The position numbers were made by a program, and so were the translations under genes. The notes beneath the pieces were generated by a model. That model saw only the letters and a program-made list of their open reading frames with translations. It was not told the origin of the DNA and did not search any database. Of a stretch of 64,000 nt of DNA, positions 1 through 13,614 are shown one piece after another. How positions within the stretch are numbered: position 1 is the first letter of the stretch; the number at the start of each line of letters is the position of its first letter. Source of the DNA: Peltaster fructicola (taxonomy: Eukaryota; Ascomycota; Dothideomycetes); contig CP051139.1 of the NCBI GenBank assembly GCA_001592805.2, positions 1,116,001-1,180,000 of the forward strand, written 5' to 3'.

Positions 1-1061
1 AGAACAAGTATTCACCAAAAGAGCTCCCTTACCATGTCATCGTGCCATCGCTACCAGGCTATGGCTACTCATCAGCTCCACCGCTGGACAAAGACTATGA
101 TATGCGAGGAGCAGCCTCGTGCTTGAACAACCTCATGACTGGTCTTGGCTTCTCGTCCTATCTCGGTCAAGGTGGTGACCTGGGAGCATTCATTTGTCGA
201 GTCCTCAGTGACAGACACAGTGCTTGCAAAGGCTGCCACTTCAACATGTGGCTGGGCAAGCCGGATAACGTCGAATCTTTTGAGATGGACGAAGTCGAGA
301 AGAAGGCATTACCTCGAGGACCGGCCTGGCGAAGTAGAGGATTCTCATATGCTATGGAGCATGGCACTCGCGCAAGCACGATTGGACTGGCGTTGACTGC
401 GAGTCCAATTGCCATGCTGAGTTGGATCGGTGAGAAGTTCCTCGAATGGTCAGTATACTTGCAAAGACTGTTGATCAATGCTGAGGTTATTCAGGTCAGA
501 TGAAGATCCACCAGTCGAGGTATGTTACTGGATTGCTTGGAGGAGTTCCTACTGACCAACGCAGCAAATCCTCGAGAGCGTATCGTTGTATTGGCTGACT
601 GATACATTCGAGCGTGGTCTTTACGCATATCGCGGAGTACGCCATCATTTCTTGAGTAAGACATAGCTGACACATTGGAAGCAAACGATCAAACGAGACG
701 AGAGGCCATTTCAAGCGAACGGAGAATACGTACGGCGTCTACCAGTTTGTGTGCTCATGATGCTAACCCAATCAGTTCCTCAACGGTGCTGGTCAATTGC
801 CTTATATCAAGAAGCCCACGGGATACTCGTTCTTCCCATATGAGATCTTTCCACTACCCGTCTCAGCAGCCAAGGCCTGTGCAAACATTGTGTTTGCCAA
901 GCGACATGCTAGTGGTGGACACTTTGCTGTGAGTCTCCGGCACAGTTCATGATTCTATACGTACTGACAGCGCACAGGCGATGGAGAAGCCAAAGGAGCT
1001 TCTTGCCGACATCGAGGAGTGGGTGCCAAAAGCCTGGAAAGCGGATTCTGGCAAGCTCTAG
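1..1061 (+). CDS. Epoxide hydrolase, alpha/beta-hydrolase fold (5' end outside window)
   Basis: Microsomal-type epoxide hydrolases open epoxides to diols through an Asp-His charge relay. The reading frame is open from base 3 and runs into a strand with the motif VPSLPGYGYSS. It is followed by GGDLG, which carries the nucleophilic Asp, and near the end by GGHFA, which carries the catalytic His. I place short introns at 449-494, 520-564, about 610-654, about 703-748 and about 928-979. Joining the exons gives a continuous family-like C-terminus ending WVPKAWKADSGKL and a stop at 1059-1061. The N-terminal EHN segment and the start codon lie upstream of the window. The gene converges on the AIG2-like gene, only 23 bp away. 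Family assignment is firm; the substrate cannot be read from sequence. Confidence 0.88.
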
Positions 1062-1084
1062 TTAGAGAAGTGAGCGACTCCACT

Positions 1085-2051
1085 CTAGTATGAGCCTCTT
1101 AAGAACTCTTCGAATGTCCAAGCCTTCTGCTCATCAGGCGGGAAGTCAGAAGTGCGATAGTGTAGCCAGACATACACGGCGGCCGAGACTGCCACCAATT
1201 GCCGGCCCCATTGCTGTCCGTTCTCACCACGTAAAGCTCTCGGAATAGGCACCATGGCCTCAAGAGTGACCTTTGCAGTTATGTGTCGGGCGTTGTGTCG
1301 TGAGTAATGCTCCTGAATTGGTAACCGAGCCTTTTTACCCTGCCCGAAGATGACCATGCCATGTACGCTGTCCGTGGGATTGTCTGACTTGACGATTGCT
1401 GGTGCCTCACTCTTAGGACGGACAAGAGCACGATAACCTTGCAGTACGGCCGGCGTCATGCGGTCGATGATATCTGCCTCTGAGTCTTTACCAGCAATGT
1501 GTGCGAGCGTACCAGGAAGCATAAGCACATCATGAATGAATATGGGCATCCATGCACCACTGTCTAGCGCCGCGTTCGGGAGGGTGTCAGCATAGATGAG
1601 ACGATTCCTGAATGCAAGGGAGTAGCCGTCTGTTGTCAGAGCTTGAACGGTCTCTGATGGTGCGCAGGACAAGTATTGGTCATCGATCTCCTTCAGCTTT
1701 GGACCAGAGCCTGGAGGAACAGACTCGATACGATCATAGCTCACTGTCGGCGCTTCACTTGGGGTAGAGGATGATGGCGATGCCCACTGCCCTGTCACGA
1801 CCAATGTTTGCTCCTTGCGAGTCCCTGTAGCGGAAGGCCGTCCTAGTGGTAGTTGCATTGCTGCAAGTTGCGCCAGCGCGATGTGAGACTCGTAGGGTTG
1901 AGCATCTGCAAGAACAACATCCACGAAGGTAGATAATGGAAAAGGAACTTGCCTTGTCTTGACATTGACTACGTGACTTACCCATGTGTTGCCAGTCACT
2001 CCATATGCGCATGGCAGGAGTGAGTGCCGTGCTAAAGCGTTCGACTGACAT
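1085..2051 (-). CDS. AIG2/gamma-glutamylcyclotransferase-like protein
   Basis: Predicted 296 residues from two exons (2051-1982 and 1905-1085). The 76-bp intron has a GTAAGT donor and a TTCTTGCAG acceptor. I chose the ATG at 2051 because splicing it gives the smooth junction WQHM-DAQPYES. Residues about 143-230 resemble the AIG2-like fold: FIHDVLMLPGTLAHI, then a substrate-pocket-like stretch ending VHGMVIFG. In typical members the opening strand reads YGTLM and binds the glutamyl substrate. Here it reads HDVLM, so the classical cyclotransferase chemistry is uncertain. The first 140 residues are low-complexity and unassigned. The gene is divergent from CDC48, with 602 bp between starts. The family call is moderately confident; function is unknown. 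Confidence 0.7.
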
Positions 2052-2653
2052 ATGAGCAATCCCAAGTCAATGTTTCAGTCTGTGAGTACACATAGTGCGT
2101 CAGCTGTTGTAGATCTGTAGCTGGTAGTCGTCTCCTTTGCCGCTGCTGTTGTAGGACATGACGACACGTGACATGAAGTAGCCGAAGGTTCTATGAGCTT
2201 CTGCAGCGGACAGGCAGCCGAGACGCGTCGACAAAGCATCAGCAGAGCAAAGACAGCGCACCTACGCGACAGAGACGGTGGATAAGATAGGGTATCGGTA
2301 GGCTTCTATACACTTCGGCCGTGGCGTGCTTATTCACAATTGACAAGCTGTCCTCACAACGACCTCAGACAGGTCAGTGACGGCATTAAAGCGAGCTAGA
2401 TTGGCGTAGGTCTGTGCAGACTGAGCTGCTCGATTCGGTACCTTGAACACTCACTCGCTCACTCTTCTTCAACAAACCACAAACTTCAAGGCCTGCTCCG
2501 TTGCAGATCACCATCTCACTCTCGCTCTGTACTTCAACATAGAGCACTTTCAATACTTCGACACCGCGAAGGATCATCACCAGCGTAGACCCGCCGCCGT
2601 TTGTTATCGACCCAGCCTCTCACACGAGCACACACATACACGCCTTCGCCATC
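2052..2653. promoter_or_regulatory. Divergent promoter region, AIG2-like gene and CDC48
   Basis: These 602 bp lie between two outward-facing start codons. The CDC48 side holds pyrimidine-rich tracts around 2449-2475 and a CA-rich leader around 2620-2645, typical of strongly expressed fungal genes. I see no further gene and no factor site I can defend. Confidence 0.5.
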
Positions 2654-5216
<2,563 letters not shown>

Positions 5217-5836
5217 AGCATTTGCAGCTGTATGCATGATGGGCACTGGCGTTGGGCGGAGCAACCGTGAAAGACCACGAGCCATGCTCTTAGATTGATC
5301 TCGTTCAACAAAGCTAATGCGTATCAAATCATGTCTTCTCTCGTATCCCTTTATCACACAGTCACATCCGTCTTGTGGTTCAGCACACGAGCACGAATAG
5401 TCATTGGATCTTCAGCAGCGGCGACTAACGGCTGGCTGCGTCTTTTCACCTGCATGACCTTAGTGGCTTCGGAATTGAGATGAGGCTGTCATCATAAGAC
5501 AAAGATGCACTTTCGTGCCAGCATGCTGCTATGAGAATGCCATGCCGGGACAATCCACACTCCCGCCTATCCGCATGTCGTATTCGACTCTCCGGCCTGT
5601 CCATGACTTTGGCGTGGTGCTCGGGTGGTAGGATCATCCGTCGGCCGCGTTCAGGTAGATTGACATCATCACTTTCACACACGATCTGTGGAATTGTGCG
5701 CGTCGCGTCAACACTCCGTCATCACTAACATGGAGAGCTCGAGCAATAAAGTAGCACCATACTGCTGCTTCTCAAGGCTAGGTCGATCTCTACACTGTCT
5801 ACCACTCTATCCACTACAACGACTTCATCCATCACC
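5217..5836. other. Intergenic: CDC48 3' side and promoter of the membrane-protein gene
   Basis: The short open frames here are isolated and lack coding character. The last 60 bp before 5837 form a C/A/T-rich leader ending ATCACCATGG, a good start context for the next gene. Nothing else is recognised. Confidence 0.4.
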
Positions 5837-6574
5837 ATGGGCATCTCACTGAGCACAGCACGCTACCTTGGCCCAGCATCCTTCCTGTACGACTTTGTCG
5901 CTCAGCAATATGGCATCAACTCGAAGCCATCGATGATGGATGTGCACAACAAGAACCTCTCTTTCTGGTCGCCAAATCCATACTTCATCGGCGGCTTCTT
6001 TTTCCCACAGCAGTTCTTCCAGCTGGCATGGCTCTACAAGCTGATCCGCAACAACCCAAAGAACCCCAAGGAGGCAAAAGAGTTGGAGCAGATCGTCAAG
6101 TTCGTGCCATACTACGCCATCGGCAACATCTGTATCGGCACCTGGATGTTCTTCTGGAACAGCAGCCAGCTTGAGGTTTCCAACATCTTTGTCTGGGTCA
6201 ACAGTTTAACCCAGCTATACTACGTCTTCACTCAGCTCGAGCCAATGGACAAGCAGAGCTGGGGCAGCATTCTCACTCACGTTGTGTCCAAAACATTTGC
6301 AGGCATTGGTGTCCTGGACTTGCTGCACAACACCTCTGTGGCATACTTCAACCACAACACCCTGCCACCAACCTGGGTCAAGGTTATTACAGGAGCAGGC
6401 TTCCTGGGATTGAGTGCTTGCAGTGACTGGATCTTTGGTGGATGTTTGGTCTGGGATCTTGCTGGCTTGGCTGTCGGTCAGGCTCAGTACGGTACGAAGG
6501 AGTGGTCGACACTGCTCGGTGCCTTTGCTGTCGGCAGTGCTGCCATTGTTGGCTTAAGAAACATTGCAAAGTAG
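5837..6574 (+). CDS. Multi-pass membrane protein, function unknown
   Basis: Intronless, 245 residues. Hydrophobic segments lie near residues 48-70, 91-113, 117-135, 150-165, 183-210 and 222-243, so five or six membrane spans are likely. The loop motif SPNPYFIGGFFFPQQ before the first span and the pair SDWIFGGCLVWDLAG late in the protein look like family signatures. I cannot name the family with certainty. The ATG is the first in frame and has a good context (ATCACCATGG). There is no cleavable signal peptide. It converges on the histidine kinase gene, 309 bp away. The gene itself is secure; the function is not. Confidence 0.82.
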   Translation: MGISLSTARYLGPASFLYDFVAQQYGINSKPSMMDVHNKNLSFWSPNPYFIGGFFFPQQFFQLAWLYKLIRNNPKNPKEAKELEQIVKFVPYYAIGNICIGTWMFFWNSSQLEVSNIFVWVNSLTQLYYVFTQLEPMDKQSWGSILTHVVSKTFAGIGVLDLLHNTSVAYFNHNTLPPTWVKVITGAGFLGLSACSDWIFGGCLVWDLAGLAVGQAQYGTKEWSTLLGAFAVGSAAIVGLRNIAK

Positions 6575-6883
6575 GTGAGCTACTTGGAGTGTTATCGGTT
6601 GTGGACGACGCTGACGAGATGTGAAGGCCACCATATGTTGATGGTTCTACTTACGTCCAGGCGGCACAGGACGAGGTTGATGATAAGGTCTAGAGCGTAA
6701 CCTCACGACTCATGTAAGCATGATGCATTGGTGTTCATAATGTACTATATTCTCGATGAAGCACACATTTCTCATGCAAAACGTTCACTTCTATCTTATG
6801 TCGTACTTGTTGAAAGCCTGGTCAACACGTCTTAGGCCGCTGCTGGTGAAACTCATCTCATATACAGCGTGATACGCAAACAT
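6575..6883. other. Convergent 3' region
   Basis: About 309 bp between two convergent stop codons. It is AT-richer than its surroundings near 6740-6780, as expected for polyadenylation regions. No gene is seen. Confidence 0.4.
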
Positions 6884-9800
6884 CTATCGTTCAGCGTTCT
6901 CTCTCATACCCTGCTCGACTGACTGCAACAAAGGTCTCAAATCCTTCGGACGTACCGGCTTCGTCAGGAAAATGTCAACGCCAGCTGCTCGTGCTTCTTG
7001 ATGTGCATCGTTGCTACCAAGACCGGTCAGAGCAATGATCGTAGCTTTAGGTATGCCGTTACTCCGCTCGAAGGCACGTATCCTGCGTGTAGCCTCCCAG
7101 CCGTCACATACTGGCATTTGCAGATCCATAAGCACAACATCTGGTTTGGGAAGTGGGTTCTGTTCCTCAGTGCTGGCGCCCGCTGCTTGCAGTAGACTCG
7201 CTGCTTCGTAAGCCAGCACCGCTTCTTCGCCGTTTGATGCTGTTGTGCGAGGGTATTTGTACTTGTCGGCGAATGCCATCAGTACTCGAACATTGATTCG
7301 GTTGTCGTCCACTATCAGCAACGATAGAGGCCGATGTGTGTCGTCACCATTCGTAATTGCCTCTAGTTTGGGCTGCACGAATGGCTCCACCAGAGATGGT
7401 CCGGTGAGGATGTCCTCTGCTGTAGTCGGTGGCAGCAACGATGCTGCAGCTGCTGCTAGCAACTGTTGTGTAGAATGCTGGTTCGCAAGACTTGGCTCCA
7501 GGACTCCCATTGCAGGTATGTCGAGTGCACTGTGCGAAGAGCCATTATTGAGGTCTGCAATTGACATTGACTGTAGCTTCGCAATCACAGGCGACGACGC
7601 TGCAGGGACTGTACCGCCCAGGCATTTCTTCATAGCTTCTGCCAGCCTCAATGGTCCGTATGGTTGTGGTATAAACTCCACATGGCAGTTCAATGCCTTG
7701 GCGAGTGCTGAATGCCTCAGAACGGCGGCTGATGCGAATGAAGTACACAAGAGAATGACTGGATTGGCGGAGACTGATTTCTTGAGCTCTTCACTTGCTA
7801 GCACTTGTGCTACATCTCCCTCGAGAAGGAGCGTGATATCGACTTCACCTTCACAAGGCTGTGCTCCAATGAGCTTGCAAGCGCGCTCAAGTGCCGTCTG
7901 CTGCAGCGTTCGATCGTTCTGCTTGATGAGATCTGAGCTGTCTCTCACACGTGGCAGTCTCACACGGCATTCGACCTTGTTCGTGGAAGAGTTTGTTGGT
8001 ATATCTTTAGTGTCGAAGGGTATGGAGACCCTGATCGTTGTACCTACGTTCTTGGTGCTTTGAACTTCGATCTTACCGTGCATGTTTCTTACGAGCTTGG
8101 CTGCCAGGCTCATTCCAAGGCCAGTGCCGTTCGCAAGACTGTTCTCTTGCGAGAATGCCTTGAACAAGGAATGCTCCAAGAAGTCTCTGGACATGCCGCA
8201 GCCGGTATCTGTCACAGTCAGCACAGCAATGGGTCGTCTCCGCTGTCGATGCGATGCCTTGAGTGACACGGATATGTGACCTCCAGTTGTGTACTTTAGA
8301 GCATTGTTGATGATGTTGATGCACAATCGCTTCCAGGCGCCGACTGGAACCTTGACATTTTCAAGATGCTGAGATGCAACATCTAGCACAAAGGCTACAT
8401 TGCCATGATCCCTGATTTCCTGGTTGCAGCAGTGCGAGTAGAAAGTGGCGTCTGCCACCTCTTCGGTGAGCTTGGTCACAGATCCCATTCGGTTCTGTGT
8501 TGAAGAGGAGTTGTCAAGCCATGCTCGCACTCGTGAGCCCTGCCCGGCATTGGTGTGACTGTGGGTCAGGTTGTTGATCTTGGCAAACTCGAGGAGGTGC
8601 TCGATGACATCCATGAGCGTTACGCTGCATCGCTCGATCTGTGCGACTATCGTCTGATCGGTGCCTTCTTGCTCCTGCAGGAAGTCAATACTTCCCAGTA
8701 TACCGTGCAGAGGCGATCGCAGTTCGTGTGAGATTGACGATATGAAGTCCGACTTGGCTTGATCTTCCATACGGCTGGTCAGACGTGCTACGTTCGACAT
8801 GATGACGTCGGAGAAAGCTCTCAAGAAGGCGAGATCACCTTCTGCTGTAAGGATACGAACTGGTGAATAAGTCCACATGATACCACCGGCACGGATACGA
8901 TTCTTGCCGTGATCCCACAGAGTGATGATGCCAAGGGCACGTACGCCAGGGAAAAGCTGTTGAACATCTCGTGATTCTCGTGCTCTGGATCGCCGTTGTC
9001 GTTGCTGTGGCTTGCTATCATCCAGCGTTGAAGAAGACGAAGATGTTTTCGTGCTCAAGTGGTCAGAGGATGATGATTCTCCTTGCGATACATCTCCCGC
9101 GCTGTCGAAATACCATACTTTACCATTGGGATAGCGTCGAAGCAGAGCACTGAGCAGCCTTGGAGGTATCATGTCAATGTGTGGCATCCCAGGACACCGT
9201 TCAGTGTGCAGTGACGAGCCGAGCACAGGACAGGCTGTGGCAGATGCAGACTTGACATCGTTCTCTGTGTCCGTTGTACGTCCGCCGTCCGTGCTCGTAC
9301 TCTCAGTCAGGCTTTGAAGGGAATCTACGTCGCTCTCGTTGCCTCGACTGAGTCTTGTTGCTCCTGCAGCAGTCTTTCGAGTTCGACTTCCCAGCTCGAG
9401 AAAGACCATACCATCGATATCGGTGGCCGACCTGATCAACGTCGCCGCTAGTCCAAACGTATTCTTGACGTTCTGCTCGAGCGCAATATCAAGTTCATCA
9501 CCGGCAGGACTGATCTTTGCGCTGGTCTCAATGCCACCATCAATAAGCGGTGTCATTGCGTCTGCCACGATGCTTTGCGAGACAGTTGGTTCGATGGATG
9601 CCGCTCGTGGCACATTGTGCTCTGATGCTGCTGGCGATCTGCCGAAATACTCTGGTCTTATAGATACCTCCGCTGGGACATTGTCTGCAGCAGGAAACTT
9701 TCGTCCTGGGTCTGCTGCAGCGACCGGCGCTGAGCTGAAGAAAGACTCCATGCTGGTCAGCATACGAGCTCCTCGGCTGAACTCTGCACGACTTCTGACG

Positions 9801-10536
9801 GTTTCAATATGGTCCATGATCGTCTGGCCCATCTGACAGAGGAATGCCACGTCCCCATCGCTGATTCCATCGCGTGGCTTATCATCGAGGATGCAAAATG
9901 CTCCGATGCGATAGCCGTTGGGCGTCACTATCGGTACACCAGCGTAGAAGCGTGCCAGTGGTCCTTCCGTAACGAACGGTCGGTCACAGAATCTAGTGTC
10001 ATCTTTGAGGTTGTTGATAATGTGTACAATGCCAGCATTCTTATCATGCTTGTTGGATCCATGGTTGGCTTCGGGAATGTTGACTGTGTGCTCGCAGACC
10101 GACAGACCTCGCGGAATGACCACATTACCTAGCCATAACGCATCCTGATCGTCATGGACCTCGTCGTCAACTAGTGACAGCGTACGAGTTGCCTCTGCAA
10201 GCACATAAGCATTCTCACAATCGAAGAAGAACAACAGACATCGTCGTGCCTCGAGACGAAGCGCGCCAAGCTGACAGAAGGCTGTCAAAGATCGATCTGG
10301 GCTGCTTCTAGGTATGTGCTGAGCAGCAGCAGATTTATCGAAGAGGTTGACATGTGAGGTCACCAGAGGGCTCAGTGCGCATATTGGTTCATAGTATCTG
10401 GGAATATTTTAGCTGAGTGATCACGATGGGTTGTGGTGGTCAAGACTGACTTGTAGAACTCGCGCTCACGACGACGTTCCCTGCGATCCTTGTCTCCCGT
10501 GAGACCCTCTGGATACGTGACCTCGAACGTGTCCAT
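6884..10536 (-). CDS. GAF-domain hybrid histidine kinase
   Basis: Predicted 1,199 residues from two exons (10536-10451 and 10397-6884). The 53-bp intron joins REFYK to YYEPICAL. Residues about 75-225 form a GAF domain (FYAGVPIVTPNGYRIGAFCIL). A second GAF-like module is split by a low-complexity Ser/Thr-rich insert at about 335-510. HisKA carries the H-box SISHELRSPLHG with phospho-accepting His near 586. HATPase_c has the N-box NIINNALKY near 723 and G-box DTGCGMS/GTGLGMSL. A C-terminal receiver spans about 1053-1190, with LIVDDNRIN, phospho-acceptor Asp near 1120 (VLMDLQMP), ALTG and LTKPV. All catalytic residues are present, so it should be an active cytosolic kinase feeding a phosphorelay through an Ypd1-type protein. 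No membrane span is seen, and the sensed signal is unknown. Confidence 0.95.
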
Positions 10537-10862
10537 GCTATGGAACAGTTAGATCGTGGCATGATTGCTGAGATCTCTTCACAGGCGATGATGTAAGGGA
10601 AAGTATCATGCAGCCGCCCCTTCAGGGTCTCATTCGCTAGCGTCGTTGACTGACAGGTCCCCCTGCTTGAAACAGATTCTCGTGAGAAGCATCGTCTGAA
10701 TTCAGTTTTGTCATTGGGATCTGTCGGCTACGTAGGTCTGGAGTTTGTCAACCGCGCACGATAGTGTTGGTGCAAACCCGTCAGGGCTGCACAGAATCGA
10801 TGTCGATGGAGTCTTTCGTCTTCCTATTCTAAGACGATCCTCATGCTCCACGAGAGGATGTG
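10537..10862. other. Histidine-kinase promoter and 3' flank of the decarboxylase gene
   Basis: 326 bp between two tandem minus-strand genes. I see no open frame with coding character and no site I can defend. Confidence 0.35.
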
Positions 10863-12060
10863 CTAATCGCCAGCTTTGCTTTGATCGAGCCTGAGCATCT
10901 CAATCGCAGTTTCACCCATAATAGCAGCTAATTCATTCTCATCGTCACCAACTGCCTCCTTGATGGCACTCGTGTTGAGCGAGACGCTCAACCACTCGTC
11001 CTGGCCTTCTTCATCGTCGAGAGGAGGAAAGAATGGATGATCCGTCCCAAACATGATTCGAGCAGCACCCGCAGCATCAATTGCAGCTCTCAAGCCAATC
11101 TTGTCGTAGATCACGGCATCGAGGTAGAAGTTCTGTTTGAGGAGGTCGAAGACGCTTTTGCGAGTGACCAGTTGACCTTCCTTCTTCAGATGTGCGTCGT
11201 GGGCAATACAGCTCGCTATACGACCTGCGAGGAATGGCAGTGTGCCGCCGGAATGTGCTATGAGAACAGATAATGTCTTATGGCGATCGAACACTTTACT
11301 AAGGATCATGCGGGTGATAGCGATGGTGGTCTCGAGAGGGAACCCGAGAGCAAGTGGAAGGACGTGCCCGTAGTCGTTGGCGTACGGTCCATACAAGGAC
11401 GAAGGTAGGCTATGAGCGTCAGCAATGCCTCCGGTCGTCAGCGGCACCTACCCATAATGAGGATGGAGAAAGATGAACTGGCCGTTCGTTTGCAGAGCCT
11501 CGTACACATCGTCCAGGGCTGGATCATCCAAACCCTTACCACATCCTGAGGTACCCATGATAACTCCTCTCATATACTTGAGAGTAGCCAGACGCTTGAT
11601 TTCTTGGACAATCTCTGCTACTGGCGCTGACAGAGGTAGGGTCCCAAAAGCATATAGCCTTCCACCACTCTCGGCACACAGTTGATTCATGTTATCATTT
11701 ACTAGTCTGGCCATGTTCGAGGCCTCAGCAGGGTCGACGAAATCTAACCATGGGTTCGCTAGAGAGATTACAGAGATGTCGATGCGATGCTGATCCATGA
11801 ATTTGATCTTCTCCTTGATGTCATAGTATTCTGGACCTATCGGTCTGCCTCGAGACGTCGAAGCTGTGTCCTCAGCAGGTAGAATGACTGGTCTGAGGTT
11901 GAGAAAAGATCATTGAGTCCATGGTTGGCGACATACCAAGTCTATCACCTGCGGCTGGGTTGTCTGGGAAGGAACGCACGTACGGCACCTCAGTCCGTGA
12001 CCGCAGCAGATCCATAAAGGCATCTGGATAGAAGTGCGTATGTACATCGACGACAGTCAT
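10863..12060 (-). CDS. 5-Carboxyuracil (iso-orotate) decarboxylase-like amidohydrolase
   Basis: Zinc-dependent amidohydrolase-2 (ACMSD-type) enzyme. Predicted 368 residues in three exons: 12060-11937, 11887-11452 and 11409-10863. Metal ligands are visible: VHTH (His7, His9), FLHPH (His183), AHSGG near 239, and GTDHPFFPP (Asp310). Length and the motifs VISLANPW, GTSGLGKG-like GTSGCGKG, HPHYGLP, HVLPLALGFP and SGGTLPFLAGRI match, from my knowledge of the family, fungal 5-carboxyuracil decarboxylase. That enzyme ends the thymine-to-uracil route by releasing CO2. Related members act on 6-methylsalicylate or ACMS, so substrate rests on resemblance plus context: the thymine dioxygenase gene starts 178 bp away, divergently. 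Start chosen at MTVVDVHTH because the metal-binding strand normally sits at the N-terminus. Confidence 0.88.
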
Positions 12061-12238
12061 GATTGGTGTTGTTGCAGGAAGGGGTCCGGAGGTGCAGTTG
12101 GTGTTTAGGTGCGTGTGCCACGAGGTAAGCCCCACTCATAGATAAGGATGCATGAGACCTCTTTCAATTCTCCAAATGCTCTTGTGATCATACACAAACC
12201 TTTGCGATCGTTGGCAGAAACTGATCGCGTTCGTCGAG
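12061..12238. promoter_or_regulatory. 178-bp bidirectional promoter of the thymine salvage pair
   Basis: Only 178 bp separate the two start codons, so both genes must share control DNA. One consensus HGATAR site (AGATAAGG, from 12140) could bind an AreA/NIT2-type nitrogen regulator. About half of random stretches of this length would contain one such site, so it is only suggestive. Confidence 0.5.
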
Positions 12239-13614
12239 ATGGCAGCAGAGTCACTAGGAGCTGTCTCCCAAGCTGTCTCCGTGGACAACCTGTATGCTAC
12301 GACCTCACTCATGGACAACTTGACTGATGGACAATCAGAGAGATACCATTGATCGATTTCGAGGCTTTTCTCACAGGAGATGCATCGATCAAGCAAGAAA
12401 CAGCCAATGCAATACTGTCTGGCTTTCAACGAGCTGGCTTCATATATCTGCGCAACTTTGGCATCAATAGCAAGGCCGTAGCACAGGCTTTCGCTCAGTC
12501 TGCCAAGTTCTTCGAACGACCACTCGCACAGAAGGAAGAGCTCACTTGGACGACACCCGAAGCCAATCGAGGCTATGTCAGGCAAGGTCGAGAAAAGACC
12601 AGTGATTGCGTAGATGCGGCCGACGTCGACCAGCAGCGAGCGCTCGAAGGCGAAGACGTATGTATTGAAGGTGTCCTGCTGCAGTCATTGCTGACAATCG
12701 AAGCTCAAGGAGACCATGGACATCGGGCGTGAAGGCGATGGCTTCGACAACCACTGGCCTGACGCGTTCGATGATGCCGGGAAAGTGTTCAAGCAAGAGA
12801 TGCTCAGCTTCTTCGATCGATGCAAGGAGCTGCACATGGAGATCATGCGCGCGGTCGCCGTCGGTCTTGGCATACAAGAGACCTGGTTCGACAGCTTCTG
12901 CGATGCTGGCGACAACACGCTTCGTCTACTGCACTACCCTGCAGTGAGTGCAGAAGTCTTCGAGAAGAACAAGCTGCAAGTGCGAGCCGGCGCGCATACA
13001 GGTGAGACTGCTGTAGACAATGGGCGAGACCGTCGGCTAACACATGCGCAGACTACGGTAGTATCACGCTACTATTCCAGGTCGGTCTTGGCAGCAGCTG
13101 TACGCAGGGAGATGAGCGCTAACCGGCACAGGATATGGCGGGAGGCCTGCAAGTACAGTCGCCAACTGGCAGCTTCGTCGATGCCACACCGATAGCTGAT
13201 ACGATGGTCGTCAACGCTGGCGACCTGCTTGCGAGATGGTCGAACGAGACAATCAAGAGCACAAAGCATCGCGTTGTCGAGCCACCAAATCGCAAGCTAG
13301 TGGACGGCATCCACCCTGTGAGTCCAGCATGTGCGTGCCGATCGCAGTCAGAGAGCTTATGTGATGCTAGGCTCGGTATAGCATTGCCTACTTCTGCAAT
13401 CCGAATTTCGACAGGATGATCGAGGCTATTCGTGAGTACACCATCTGCCCAGGCCCGTCGTCTTGGTTAACACAAGCAGCTGGCACATACGACGATGTGC
13501 GAGTCAAGAAGTACGAGGGCATCAACAGGTCAGTCTACATGTGCGCTTCGTGGTCCAAACTCACCAATCCACAGTGGAAAGTACCTCGTCCAGCGATTAG
13601 CCGCGACATTCTGA
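12239..13614 (+). CDS. Thymine dioxygenase (thymine 7-hydroxylase), Fe(II)/2-oxoglutarate type
   Basis: Oxidises thymine stepwise to 5-hydroxymethyl-, 5-formyl- and 5-carboxyuracil. Predicted 344 residues in eight exons: 12239-12291, 12339-12657, 12704-13001, 13052-13080, 13132-13317, 13371-13431, 13480-13528 and 13575-13614, with introns of 46-53 bp. The N-terminal DIOX_N region starts EIPLIDFEAFL. The iron triad is HTD (His222, Asp224) plus His279 in STKHRVVEPP, and the 2-oxoglutarate Arg is in ARYSIAYFCNPN (Arg297). WTTPEANRGY, RLLHYPA, NAGDLLARWSN and the C-terminus KYEGINSGKYLVQRLAATF fit fungal thymine hydroxylases better than isopenicillin N synthase or other relatives. The divergent decarboxylase supports the call. 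Every exon junction keeps the family motif intact. Confidence 0.92.

Noticed and set aside
7245-8063. Plus-strand frame of 272 codons inside the histidine kinase gene
   Set aside because: It is antisense to the receiver and linker region of an intact kinase; no domain is recognised.
12140-12147. GATA site as proof of nitrogen control of the thymine pair
   Set aside because: One match in 178 bp is expected about half the time by chance, so I treat it as suggestive only.
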